From: JALQTD01 sp964390365
Lineage (GTDB): Bacteria; Bacteroidota; Bacteroidia; Flavobacteriales_D; Sanyastnellaceae
DNA: 17,247 nt
Direction: 5' to 3'
NCBI GenBank assembly: GCA_964390365.1
Contig: CAYMHW010000050.1
Span: 1 to 17,247, forward strand
A program made the translations under genes and the position numbers. This document shows positions 1-8,152 of this stretch, one piece after another (position 1 is the stretch's first letter; each line of letters begins with the position of its first letter). Below the pieces are notes generated by a model that made no database searches, was not told the DNA's origin, and was given only the letters and a program-made list of their open reading frames with translations.

Positions 1-1004
1 GCCGAATCCGGCAGGTCGAGGGAGGCCAGGGTGGCCGCGGCGGAGGTGGGCGAGTCGGTCGACGCGTCGAAGAGGTAGAGGACGATTTGGGCGGAGGCCG
101 CGCGGGAGAGGGCGCGTCGGATGCCCTCGGCCTCGATGGCGTCGGCGGTTTCGCGGAGGCCCGCCGTGTCGATGAACCGGAATTTGATGCCGCTCAGGAT
201 GCACGTGTCCTCCACCGTGTCGCGCGTGGTGCCCGCGATGTCGCTCACGATCGCGCGGTCGTCGCCGAGGAGCGCGTTCAGCAGGGTGGATTTGCCGCGG
301 TTGGGGGCGCCGAGAATGGCCACGGGAAGGCCGTTGCGGATCGCGTTGCCTGCGCGGAAGGAGTCGGCCAGGTGGCGGGTTTGGGACGTGATTTGGTCCA
401 CCAAGGCCAAAAACCGCTCACGGTCCGCAAATTCCACATCCTCCTCCGCGAAATCCAGCTCCAACTCCAGCAAGCCCGCGAACCCGATCAGCTCCTCGCG
501 CAACGCCCGGATCTCCCGAGCAAAGCCGCCCCGCAGCTGGTCCAGCGCCAGCCGGTGCGCCCCTGCATGCTCCGCCGCGATCAAGTCGCCCACGGCCTCC
601 GCCTGCGTCAAGTCCATCCGCCCGTTCAAAAACGCCCGCGCCGTGAACTCCCCGGGCCCCGCATGCCGGCACCCCGCCGCCATCAGCGACCGCACCGCCT
701 CCTGCTGAATGAAGGGCGACCCGTGCACCCCCAGTTCCACCGTGTCCTCCCCCGTGTACGACCCCGGCCCCCGGAACACCGTCGCCACGCACTCGTCCAG
801 CACCGCCCCCTCGGCATCCCGCAACCGCCCGAACACCGCCCGGTGCGATTCCACCCCCGCCAGCGACCGCGAAAACACCCGCGAAACGCACGCCAGCGCC
901 TCCGGCCCGCTCACCCGAATCACCGCAATTCCGCCCATCCCGGCGGCCGTCGACAGGGCGCAGATCGTCGCCCCGTCCAAAGCTTGGACCATTCCTGAGT
1001 TCAT
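1..1004 (-). CDS. mnmE: tRNA modification GTPase MnmE (partial; 3' end beyond the left window edge)
   Basis: MnmE works with MnmG to install the (carboxymethyl)aminomethyl group on the wobble uridine of certain tRNAs. About 334 N-terminal codons are visible of a usual 450-470, so the last part of the G domain and the C-terminal helical region with the zinc/thiol cysteine motif are outside. The N-terminal folate-binding domain shows GGIAVIRVSG near residue 24, then PGSYTGEDTVEL and PGEFTARAFLNGRMDLTQAEAV. The GTPase domain shows a P-loop GAPNRGKSTLLNALL, the G2 segment IAGTTRDTVE (potassium loop) and G3 DTAGLRE. An Arg sits between Asn and Gly of the P-loop, where Val or Ala is more usual. The start is ATG at 1004; ATG at 992 is a plausible alternative and would fit the family N-terminus equally well. 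The gene diverges from sucD across a 63-bp spacer. Identification is secure from motif order. Confidence 0.96.
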   Translation of the reverse strand, partial: MNSGMVQALDGATICALSTAAGMGGIAVIRVSGPEALACVSRVFSRSLAGVESHRAVFGRLRDAEGAVLDECVATVFRGPGSYTGEDTVELGVHGSPFIQQEAVRSLMAAGCRHAGPGEFTARAFLNGRMDLTQAEAVGDLIAAEHAGAHRLALDQLRGGFAREIRALREELIGFAGLLELELDFAEEDVEFADRERFLALVDQITSQTRHLADSFRAGNAIRNGLPVAILGAPNRGKSTLLNALLGDDRAIVSDIAGTTRDTVEDTCILSGIKFRFIDTAGLRETADAIEAEGIRRALSRAASAQIVLYLFDASTDSPTSAAATLASLDLPDS

Positions 1005-1008
1005 GGGA

Positions 1009-1027
1009 CAAATTTGGCCTAAATTTG
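1009..1027. repeat. Perfect inverted repeat in the mnmE-sucD divergent spacer
   Basis: CAAATTT-GGCCT-AAATTTG: two 7-bp arms with a 5-nt centre, 4 bp upstream of the chosen mnmE start and 40 bp upstream of sucD. The arms are AT-rich in an otherwise GC-rich region. It could be an operator, or the overlap of two promoter boxes. A transcription terminator is unlikely because no T-run follows and the position is between divergent starts. Confidence 0.6.
1020..1027 (+). promoter_or_regulatory. Candidate Bacteroidota -7 promoter box for sucD
   Basis: TAAATTTG fits the TAnnTTTG box used by the primary sigma factor of Bacteroidota and lies 40 bp before the sucD ATG. I could not find a convincing TTG -33 element at the usual spacing, so the call rests on one box alone. 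It overlaps the right arm of the palindrome at 1009-1027. Confidence 0.4.
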
Positions 1028-1067
1028 CCCCGCGAAAACAACCCGCGAAAACAAACCCCTCCGCGAC

Positions 1068-1946
1068 ATGAGCGTACTCGTCAACAAAGATTCCAAAATC
1101 ATCGTGCAAGGCTTCACCGGCGGCGAAGGCACCTTCCACGCAGGTCAAATGATCGATTACGGCACGAACGTCGTGGGCGGTGTCACCCCCGGAAAGGGCG
1201 GCAGCGAGCACCTTGGCAAGCCCGTCTTCAACACGGTCAGTGAGGCCGTGGCGGCCACCGGCGCGGACGTGAGCATCTTGTTCGTTCCCCCGGCATTCGC
1301 TGCGGACGCCATCATGGAAGCCGCGGACGCGGGCATCAAGGTCATCGTGGCCATCACCGAAGGCATTCCGGTGGCCGACATGACGCGCGTGAAGGCCTAC
1401 ATCGACGCCCGCGACACGACCCTCATCGGTCCCAACTGCCCCGGCGTCATGACGGCAGGGGAGGCGAAAGTCGGCATCATGCCCGGCTTCATCTTCACCC
1501 CCGGCCGCATCGGCATCGTCTCCAAGTCCGGCACCCTCACCTACGAGGCGGTCGACCAGGTCACGAAGGCGGGCATGGGCCAGTCCACGGCCATCGGCAT
1601 CGGCGGTGACCCCATCATCGGCACCACGACCCTCGAGGCCGTGAAGCTCCTCATGGCCGACGACGACACCGACGGCATCATCATGATCGGCGAAATCGGG
1701 GGCGACCTCGAGATCAAGGCCGCTCGTTGGATCCAAGAGCACGGCACGAAGCCGGTGGTCGGATTCATCGCCGGCGTGACCGCGCCGAAGGGCCGGACCA
1801 TGGGCCACGCGGGCGCCATCGTTTCGGGCGAGGAGGAATCGGCAGAAGCGAAGAAGCGCGTCATGCGCGAGTGCGGCATCCACGTTGTCGACAGCCCGGC
1901 GGACATCGGCGCGAAGATGGCCGAAGTCCTCGGCGTGACGGCGTAA
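1068..1946 (+). CDS. sucD: Succinyl-CoA synthetase (succinate-CoA ligase), alpha subunit
   Basis: This is the TCA-cycle enzyme subunit that binds CoA and carries the phosphohistidine intermediate while succinyl-CoA is converted to succinate with NTP formation. At 292 aa it is full family length. The N-terminal CoA-binding Rossmann motif GFTGGEGTFH is at residues 15-24, the GPNCPGV and SKSGTLTYE motifs follow at about 121 and 152, and the active-site histidine is His247 in GHAGAIVSG, matching His246 of the E. coli protein. The start at 1068 gives the standard MSVLVNK N-terminus; no Shine-Dalgarno is seen, as is common in Bacteroidota. The beta subunit gene sucC is not beside it, so the subunits are encoded apart or sucC lies outside the window. 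The gene is monocistronic here, closed by the terminator at 1966-1996. Confidence 0.98.
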   Translation: MSVLVNKDSKIIVQGFTGGEGTFHAGQMIDYGTNVVGGVTPGKGGSEHLGKPVFNTVSEAVAATGADVSILFVPPAFAADAIMEAADAGIKVIVAITEGIPVADMTRVKAYIDARDTTLIGPNCPGVMTAGEAKVGIMPGFIFTPGRIGIVSKSGTLTYEAVDQVTKAGMGQSTAIGIGGDPIIGTTTLEAVKLLMADDDTDGIIMIGEIGGDLEIKAARWIQEHGTKPVVGFIAGVTAPKGRTMGHAGAIVSGEEESAEAKKRVMRECGIHVVDSPADIGAKMAEVLGVTA

Positions 1947-1965
1947 TCCCATCCCAGATTCATCG

Positions 1966-1996
1966 AAAGCGGTCCATCAGGACCGCTTTTTTTTTT
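1966..1996 (+). terminator. Strong intrinsic terminator of sucD
   Basis: A perfect 10-bp stem AAAGCGGTCC / GGACCGCTTT closes an ATCA tetraloop and runs into ten consecutive T residues (1987-1996). It begins 19 bp after the sucD stop and separates sucD from the giant genes downstream. Confidence 0.95.
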
Positions 1997-2273
1997 GCCC
2001 ATCAGCTCCAGAGGTTCCGCATTCGCCTCTCGATTTGTTCTAGACAGCTCCGGGACGGTGTTTTCTTTAATTAATTGGTAAACAGTGTTTTAGTGATGAG
2101 GGGTCGGCTCGTTCACGCATTGTCACATATTCTCGTGGAACCCTGCATGCAATCGATGCGTAACATTGTGAGACGTGGAATATTTTGGATGAACCTGTTT
2201 TTTCATCGGTCGAATCTCCATTCGATGCGGTTGAACTTGCGGGGGTTTCCATTCACCTGAACCGAATGAACCG
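1997..2273 (+). other. Intergenic region upstream of the giant gene pair
   Basis: This 277-bp spacer between the sucD terminator and the first giant gene is visibly more AT-rich than its surroundings, especially around 2061-2095 and 2180-2205, and presumably holds the promoter of the pair. The nearest thing to a Bacteroidota -7 box is TAACATTG at 2161-2168 (seven of eight positions of TAnnTTTG), without a clear TTG at the expected upstream distance. TATTTTGG at 2181 is an off-register variant. Short open frames of about 60 codons on both strands here lack recognisable features, and I do not call them genes. Confidence 0.4.
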
Positions 2274-5200
2274 ATGAAGTTGTCTTCCATTACGGCCCGT
2301 TTGGGCATGCTGCTGCTGGCTTTGCTGCCGGCGTTTTGGGTTTCAGCCCAAACCAGTCCCAATTGCTCTGATGTCACGGCATGCAATTACACCGACGGTT
2401 CATCCTCCAACGCGGATTGCGAATACACTTCCTGCGCGGGATGCATGGAGCCGTTAGCCTGCAACTACGATGCAGCAGCGACCAAAGGAGATGGGTCATG
2501 CGTTTTCGTCGGAAATTCGGCGTGTGCTGAATGCAGCTGGTCAGGCGGCCCCAACCCCAGCGACGGCAGTGGCACGCTCATCGCCAACGACGACGACGGC
2601 GACGGCATCTGCAACGCGTCCGACAATTGTTCCGACACGTCCGCCTGCAATTACGATGATTCGGCCAACACGCCGTGCATCGCCAAGTTGACGTACTACG
2701 CGGATGAAGACAACGACGGCATTGGTGACTACTTGCTCGGGTCCTACTGCGCCACGGATGCTCCTGCAAACAGCACCACGGATTTGGGCCCAGGCGATCA
2801 ACTGGACCAGTGCACGGATCCTTACAAATGCAATTACGACGATGCCGCGAACGGTGCATGCGAAGAGGATTCGGACGATGACGACATCTGCGATGGCAGC
2901 GACAACTGCATCAACCGCCAAGCTCCGAACTACGACGACCCATCGAACGCCGCTTGTTGCGACGACGCAAACCAAAACGGGGTCTGTGACGACCGGGAGG
3001 TGCTGGGCTGCACAGACGACGAGGCGTGCAACTACTTGTCGGTTGCGAACGTGGACAACGGGACGTGCAAGTTCGTGGAGGCGGGCTCGTGCGATGCGTG
3101 TTTGGCGGGTGACAGCACGGTGACGGTATCTTCTTCGGTGGCCTCGCTGTTGGGGTTGGGTTCGACGAGCTTTGCGATTGGCCGGTTTGTGGACGGCGAT
3201 TCAGACGACGACGGGGTGTGCAACGACGATGAGGTGGTGGGCTGTGTGGACGATACGGCTTGCAACTACAACGACGCGGCGACGGAGTCGTGCTACCTGG
3301 ATGAGGATTTGGGCTACGGGGTGACGCCTTCTGGGGAGTCGTGCTCGGATCCATGCGCTTACGAGGACGTTTGCGGGGTGTGTGGCGGCGACGGGGAAGA
3401 CGTGGACGACGACGGCACGTGCGACGATGGGGACAACTGCACGAACGTGCTGGCGTGCAACTACGATGACGCGGCGAACGAAGCGTGCCAGTTCCTGACG
3501 GAATGCGGCGCCTGCGCAGCGGGTACGGACGCGGACAACGACGGCTACATCGACGGGGACGACAGCGACTCGGACGACGATGGGGTGTGCGACGACGTGG
3601 ACAACTGCACGAACGCCAATGCCTGCAACTACACGGACCCGGCGAATGGGGCGTGCAAGTTCCTGACGGAATGCGGCGAATGCGTTGCGGGCACGGATGC
3701 GAACGGCGACGGCATCGCGGACGGGGACGACAGCGATTCGGACGACGACGGGTTGTGCGACACGGAGGACAACTGCACAGACACGACGGCTTGCAACTAC
3801 GACATCGCGCTGTACCCGGGGAACATGTCGTGCATGACGGACACGGACGGCGACGGGGTGTGCGATCCGCACGAGGTTCCGGGCTGCCAGGACCCGGTCG
3901 CGTGCAACTACCACGCGACGTCGACCGACAGCGACCCGTCGCTGTGTGCCTACGCTTCGAACGCCTGCGAGACGTGCTCGGGCGATGCCCACGACGGCAC
4001 GGATGAGGTGGTGCTTTCGGATTCCGACGGCGACGGCATCTGCGATTCGGACGACTTGTGCTCGGACGTTTCGAAGTGCAACTACGCTGCGAACCCGACG
4101 GAGTCGTGCGGCACGGACACGGACCAGAACGGGGTGTGCGACGAGGACGAGGTGGAGGGCTGCCGCAACGCGACGGCCTGCAACTACAACACGAACGCTA
4201 CGCGCGACGACGGCACGTGCAAGTTCCCGACGGGCTGCCAATCGTGTTCCGGCGCGACGGACGGCAGCGGCACGGTGGTGCAACGCGACGACGACTTCGA
4301 CGGGGTTTGCAACGACGTGGACAACTGCTCGGACCCGTCGGCCTGCAACTACATCGCAGCGGCCTCGGGAAATGCGGCGTGCACGTATGCCGAGGCGGGC
4401 AAGACGTGTGCGGGGAACTGCATCACGGACATCGATTTGGACGGCATCTGCGACTTCAACGGCCAGGATTTGTGCACGGACCAAGCCGCGTGCAACTTCA
4501 ACGACCCGGCGAACCCGGCGTGTTTGTACCGGAACGCGTGCGGGGATTGTGGGGAGACGGAGCCCGGGGTGTTGGGGTACGACCCGGAGGTATACTGCGA
4601 CTGCGACCTGCACGTTCTCGATGCATTGGGCAACTGCGGCGGGGGCTGCACGGCCGACGTGGATGGCGATGGCATTTGCGACAACGTGGACCCGTGCCTG
4701 ATCCCAGGCGAGACGCCGGACGAGTGCGGCGTGTGCGCCGGTCCGGGCGCCATCTACGAGTGTGGATGCTTCGAACTTCCGAGCGACGCCTGCGATTGCG
4801 AGCCCAACGGCACGGTTTCCTACCCGGTTCAGGGCCAGGATTGCGATGGCAATTGCCTGTACGGCTACACCATCGTGGAAGGCGACACGATTTGCAAGTT
4901 CTTCGACAACGCGGAAGTGACCGTTCCGCCCCAACCATTCAAGCGGGAAGGGTCCGCGAACCGAGCGATTGCTCGCATCGATCCGCTTCGACTCGAGGAA
5001 TGGCTCGCGAAATTCGACACCTTGCACAACCGGATGTCGCGCAACCTCGACGACGGCTCGCTAACCGGCGCTTCGGAGCGCCTCACCATCGAGGAGAAAA
5101 TCCTCGACAAGGGAGAGTTGAGCGTCCTCGGCAAGACCCACCTCTCAGGGTTTGTCCAAATGGACAGCAATGTCGTCGTCCTCGGCAACCTCGTGGTCGA

Positions 5201-8147
5201 GCAAGACATGACCATAAAAGGAACAACCTTCTCCCTTGGGGGCATCGAGACCTCATCCATGAACATGTCAGGTGACTTGTCAGTGGGCGGTGCCACCGTC
5301 ATTGACTCCACCCTCGAGGTCCTCCAATCGACCCTCTTGCACGACTCGTTGACTGTCCTCGGAAGGGTGAATGTGGGCCGCGACCGGGTCTTCACCGTGG
5401 ACACGTTGGGCAACACCCAAATCAACGGGCAAGTCACCATCCTCGACTCCCTCATCGCCACTTCAAGTGGAACCCGCCTGAGCGACCTCACCGCGGAATC
5501 TACCGTGGTCGCCACGCTCAACGCGAAAGGAGACGCCACGTTCGAGAACAACGTGGCAGTGGATGGGAATGTTGAAGTCGACGGGCGGTTGTCCGTCGAT
5601 GGCAATGCGGCCATCAGCGGTTCGTTGGAAGTGGACGGCGCATCCACCTTCACGGGAGTCAGTTCCTCTTCGATTTCGAACAGCGGCAACTTATCCTCAG
5701 GCACCATCGACAACGCCAACGCCCTCACAACGGGTTCGCTGGACGTAAAAAACGCCACGACCACTTCGACCCTCAACGTCGCATCCACCGCAGAGGTGGG
5801 AGGCACCTTCACCGTCACTGGGGATGAGGACGCCCCCCTCTTCGTTGTGGGACGCGGTGCGAACAATGGCGCGCTTGGCAGCGCCTCCCTCCCAGGGGAC
5901 TTCCGGATTTACGCCAGCCCCTCGGCTTATCTGAACGCCCCTTCAACTCCGCGGATCGCCCTGCTCAACACCGGAGCTGTCACGGCGACAGGGACCATCA
6001 CCGGAAGGAACTTCCGAACGACCGCTGCGACCGAACTCAGCACCTTTGCCGGTTCGCTGAAGGTCATGAAAGCAACGGAACTCGCTGAAGGCATCCTCGT
6101 CAAGGCGAACGGCAGCAATGCGTTTTCGGTCAATGGAGCCACCGGTGCGATTGCATTCGAGAACGGAACGAACCTCAACGGGAACACCACCATCGCTGCG
6201 GGCCGTTCCCTGACCCTCGGATCGGCGGGCAACGGGGCCAACCTCACCGTGAACGGGGCCACGTCCCTCCAAGGGCTCACCGTCGCGGGAGCAGCGAACT
6301 TCAGCAGCGCCTTGAATTTGAGCGGCGCCACCACCCTTGGAGGATCCCTGACGATGACGTCCGCCAGTTCGCCGTTGAAGGTCGCCGGCCAGCTCGTGGT
6401 GGGGTCTTCGACGAATACGCCGCCGGATGGGCATTTGGCCTACTTCGATGGCGGAGCAGGCGGCACGGCCACCAACAGCGGCATCGCCATCCGCTTGAAT
6501 CACGCGAACGACCAACCGCGCAACGAGAACAATTTCATCACGTTTTACAACAAGAACGCCTCGGCGATCGGACGCATCGAGGGCGAATACGCTGGCGATT
6601 GGCAACAGAATCGAGGCAAAAAGCTCAGTTACGACGAACACGTGGTGGCCACGACCCAAGCCTGGGCTGAGGTGTCCGTGGCGGGGAGTGCCCTGATTGC
6701 GAAAGCAGCGATCGCCACGTACAAGGTCATTTCGCAATTGGCGCACTTGATTCCGGATTCGTGGATGGTGTTTTGGCCGAGCATTGACTTCGGTGACATC
6801 CCTTCGGCAATCGGCAACGCGGTCAGTGCGGCATCGGAGGTGAGCACGGACGCCGCTGATTTGGTCTTGCTCACGGCCGACGCGGTGGCCAACGCCGCTT
6901 TCATGGCAGAATGGAACAGCATCAACAATTCTGAATTTGGCGTCGCCTACGCCACGGGCAACGGGGACTACGCCGAATGGATTCCCCGTGCGAACCCGCG
7001 CGAAGAGCTCCACCCGCGCCAAATCGTAGCCGTCAAACGCGGCGAAGTCAGCCTGCGCACCGACGATTTCGACCACCTCATGGTCATTTCCTCGGCTCCC
7101 GCGGTCCTCGGTAAAATGCCGGCCGATGAAGAAGCGTACCGCTACGAAAAGGTCGCCTTCCTCGGTCAGGTTCCAGTGGAAGTGGTGGGCGAAGTCGCAT
7201 CGGGCGATTACATCTTGCCGACCGGTGATCACGATGGCTATGGCATTGCGGTTGCGCCGGATGAATTGGCGCCGGAGCAGATTCCGTTCATCGTGGGCGT
7301 GGCGTGGGAAGCGGGTACGGATCCCTACTTCAACGTGGTGAATGTGGTGGTGGGCTTGGACCACTCGAGCACGGCGAATCGCTTCGCTGAGATGCGCGAG
7401 CAATTGGGCCAAATGCGTTCCGAGCTCGACGAGTTGGCCGCCCTCATGACGGGCACGGCGGCACCAGAAGCGGTGGCCGAAGCCCCACCCGCCCCCTCCT
7501 CAGGCTTCTTCAGCCGCCTCTTCGGCAAAGGCAGCAGCCCCGCAGTCCGCGAAGAAGCGGCTCCCCCCGCGGACCTCGCCGCCACCCCCTCGATGCTGGA
7601 GGGCATGACCAAGGAGGACATCCTCGAGGCCGTCGAAGCCACCAAGGACGGCCGCACTCCGGCGGCATGGCAGAACGTGAACAGCAAGGAACTCAGCGCC
7701 ATCCTGCAAACCGTGGTCGAAACCTTCGTCGACGAAGCAGAGCAAGAAGCCCGCACCCAAGCCGACGAGGCGAAGGAAGAGGCCATGGCCCAGTTCCCCA
7801 ACCTCGTCGACCAAACCCTGAGCGGATACCATTCGGTCGATGACATCCTGCGTGACCAGCAACGCCAGCTCGCCGAGTTGGGCGTCGACCCGGAGGAAAT
7901 GCGCCGGATTGAGCACGAATTCATGGGGCGTATTTTGGCCAGTGAATTCTCCCTGGAAAACATCCAGAGCGTCCTGCGCCAACGCCCGGAAGTCCTCGCC
8001 GCTGCAGGGAACATCAAGCCCGGCACCCTCGCCGAAGAGCGCTACATCCAGCAGATTCAATACGAAATCGTGCGGGTGATGCAGGAAGAAGCACCGGAAG
8101 TCGCTGAATTCATGCCGATTGCGCAGACGACCCCACAACGCCACTGA
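2274..8147 (+). CDS. Giant secreted fibre-like protein A: CNY/TSP3-like repeats, beta-repeat shaft, Peptidase_G2/S74-like C-terminal domain
   Basis: 1957 aa, no gene name recognised. Residues 1-25 form a signal peptide ending VSA before Gln. Residues about 30-900 hold some 15 modules built on (A)CNY[DN] (13 CNY, one CNF, one PNY) alternating with D-x-D-x-D-G-x-C-D stretches like calcium-binding thrombospondin type 3 repeats; CGVCGG-type motifs occur among and after them. Residues about 950-1400 are repeats of the L-x-V-x-G / T-x-x-G type, suggesting a beta-helical, tail-fibre-like shaft. Near 1403-1440 lies a fibre motif including ITFYNKNASAIGRIEG. Residues about 1556-1697 contain GDYAEW and VAFLGQVPVEV...GDYILPTGDHDGYG, which resemble intramolecular chaperone/autoprotease domains; I cannot assign catalytic residues. 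A predicted coiled coil (about 1703-1725), a Pro/Ala-rich linker and helices follow. There is no lipobox or obvious type IX secretion C-terminal domain. It is probably a trimeric surface or released adhesin. Confidence 0.85.
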   Translation: MKLSSITARLGMLLLALLPAFWVSAQTSPNCSDVTACNYTDGSSSNADCEYTSCAGCMEPLACNYDAAATKGDGSCVFVGNSACAECSWSGGPNPSDGSGTLIANDDDGDGICNASDNCSDTSACNYDDSANTPCIAKLTYYADEDNDGIGDYLLGSYCATDAPANSTTDLGPGDQLDQCTDPYKCNYDDAANGACEEDSDDDDICDGSDNCINRQAPNYDDPSNAACCDDANQNGVCDDREVLGCTDDEACNYLSVANVDNGTCKFVEAGSCDACLAGDSTVTVSSSVASLLGLGSTSFAIGRFVDGDSDDDGVCNDDEVVGCVDDTACNYNDAATESCYLDEDLGYGVTPSGESCSDPCAYEDVCGVCGGDGEDVDDDGTCDDGDNCTNVLACNYDDAANEACQFLTECGACAAGTDADNDGYIDGDDSDSDDDGVCDDVDNCTNANACNYTDPANGACKFLTECGECVAGTDANGDGIADGDDSDSDDDGLCDTEDNCTDTTACNYDIALYPGNMSCMTDTDGDGVCDPHEVPGCQDPVACNYHATSTDSDPSLCAYASNACETCSGDAHDGTDEVVLSDSDGDGICDSDDLCSDVSKCNYAANPTESCGTDTDQNGVCDEDEVEGCRNATACNYNTNATRDDGTCKFPTGCQSCSGATDGSGTVVQRDDDFDGVCNDVDNCSDPSACNYIAAASGNAACTYAEAGKTCAGNCITDIDLDGICDFNGQDLCTDQAACNFNDPANPACLYRNACGDCGETEPGVLGYDPEVYCDCDLHVLDALGNCGGGCTADVDGDGICDNVDPCLIPGETPDECGVCAGPGAIYECGCFELPSDACDCEPNGTVSYPVQGQDCDGNCLYGYTIVEGDTICKFFDNAEVTVPPQPFKREGSANRAIARIDPLRLEEWLAKFDTLHNRMSRNLDDGSLTGASERLTIEEKILDKGELSVLGKTHLSGFVQMDSNVVVLGNLVVEQDMTIKGTTFSLGGIETSSMNMSGDLSVGGATVIDSTLEVLQSTLLHDSLTVLGRVNVGRDRVFTVDTLGNTQINGQVTILDSLIATSSGTRLSDLTAESTVVATLNAKGDATFENNVAVDGNVEVDGRLSVDGNAAISGSLEVDGASTFTGVSSSSISNSGNLSSGTIDNANALTTGSLDVKNATTTSTLNVASTAEVGGTFTVTGDEDAPLFVVGRGANNGALGSASLPGDFRIYASPSAYLNAPSTPRIALLNTGAVTATGTITGRNFRTTAATELSTFAGSLKVMKATELAEGILVKANGSNAFSVNGATGAIAFENGTNLNGNTTIAAGRSLTLGSAGNGANLTVNGATSLQGLTVAGAANFSSALNLSGATTLGGSLTMTSASSPLKVAGQLVVGSSTNTPPDGHLAYFDGGAGGTATNSGIAIRLNHANDQPRNENNFITFYNKNASAIGRIEGEYAGDWQQNRGKKLSYDEHVVATTQAWAEVSVAGSALIAKAAIATYKVISQLAHLIPDSWMVFWPSIDFGDIPSAIGNAVSAASEVSTDAADLVLLTADAVANAAFMAEWNSINNSEFGVAYATGNGDYAEWIPRANPREELHPRQIVAVKRGEVSLRTDDFDHLMVISSAPAVLGKMPADEEAYRYEKVAFLGQVPVEVVGEVASGDYILPTGDHDGYGIAVAPDELAPEQIPFIVGVAWEAGTDPYFNVVNVVVGLDHSSTANRFAEMREQLGQMRSELDELAALMTGTAAPEAVAEAPPAPSSGFFSRLFGKGSSPAVREEAAPPADLAATPSMLEGMTKEDILEAVEATKDGRTPAAWQNVNSKELSAILQTVVETFVDEAEQEARTQADEAKEEAMAQFPNLVDQTLSGYHSVDDILRDQQRQLAELGVDPEEMRRIEHEFMGRILASEFSLENIQSVLRQRPEVLAAAGNIKPGTLAEERYIQQIQYEIVRVMQEEAPEVAEFMPIAQTTPQRH
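2919..5137 (+). repeat. Long direct repeat, copy 1 (shared with 8807-11025)
   Basis: The block matches 8807-11025 at a constant offset of 5888 bp. Only two differences were found, at 2940 (C here, T in copy 2, changing Pro to Ser) and 2990 (C/T, silent). From 2991 to 5137 the copies appear identical over 2147 bp: the main-frame translations and the translations of other frames on both strands agree, and direct comparison of several stretches showed no change. Outside these limits the two genes diverge at once. The perfect part encodes residues about 240-955 of protein A. Confidence 0.95.
3453..3788 (+). repeat. Tandem 168-bp duplication of a CNY/TSP3-like module (2 units, gene A)
   Basis: Two adjacent 56-codon units (3453-3620 and 3621-3788) each run from ACNY through FLTECG[AE]C, GTDA[DN], DGDDSDSDDDG and end at NCT. 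They differ at a minority of residues, so this is an older internal duplication within the repeat stalk. Confidence 0.85.
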
Positions 8148-8152
8148 GTGTC

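Noticed and set aside
1009..1027. Palindrome as a bidirectional terminator
   Set aside because: It lies between two divergent starts, has a short AT-rich stem and no following T-run.
2075..2260. 61-codon plus-strand frame and a minus-strand counterpart in the AT-rich spacer before gene A
   Set aside because: The plus frame begins at TTG, has no visible ribosome-binding site and no recognisable sequence character, and the opposite frame covers the same bases. More likely untranslated leader and promoter DNA.
3201..5027. 608-codon open frame on the minus strand, repeated identically at 9089-10915
   Set aside because: It is antisense to the Cys/Asp-rich repeats. Their GAC, GTG and TGC codon pattern keeps the opposite frame free of stops and yields a low-complexity Val/Arg/Ala product without domains. 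Its identical repetition only mirrors the DNA repeat.
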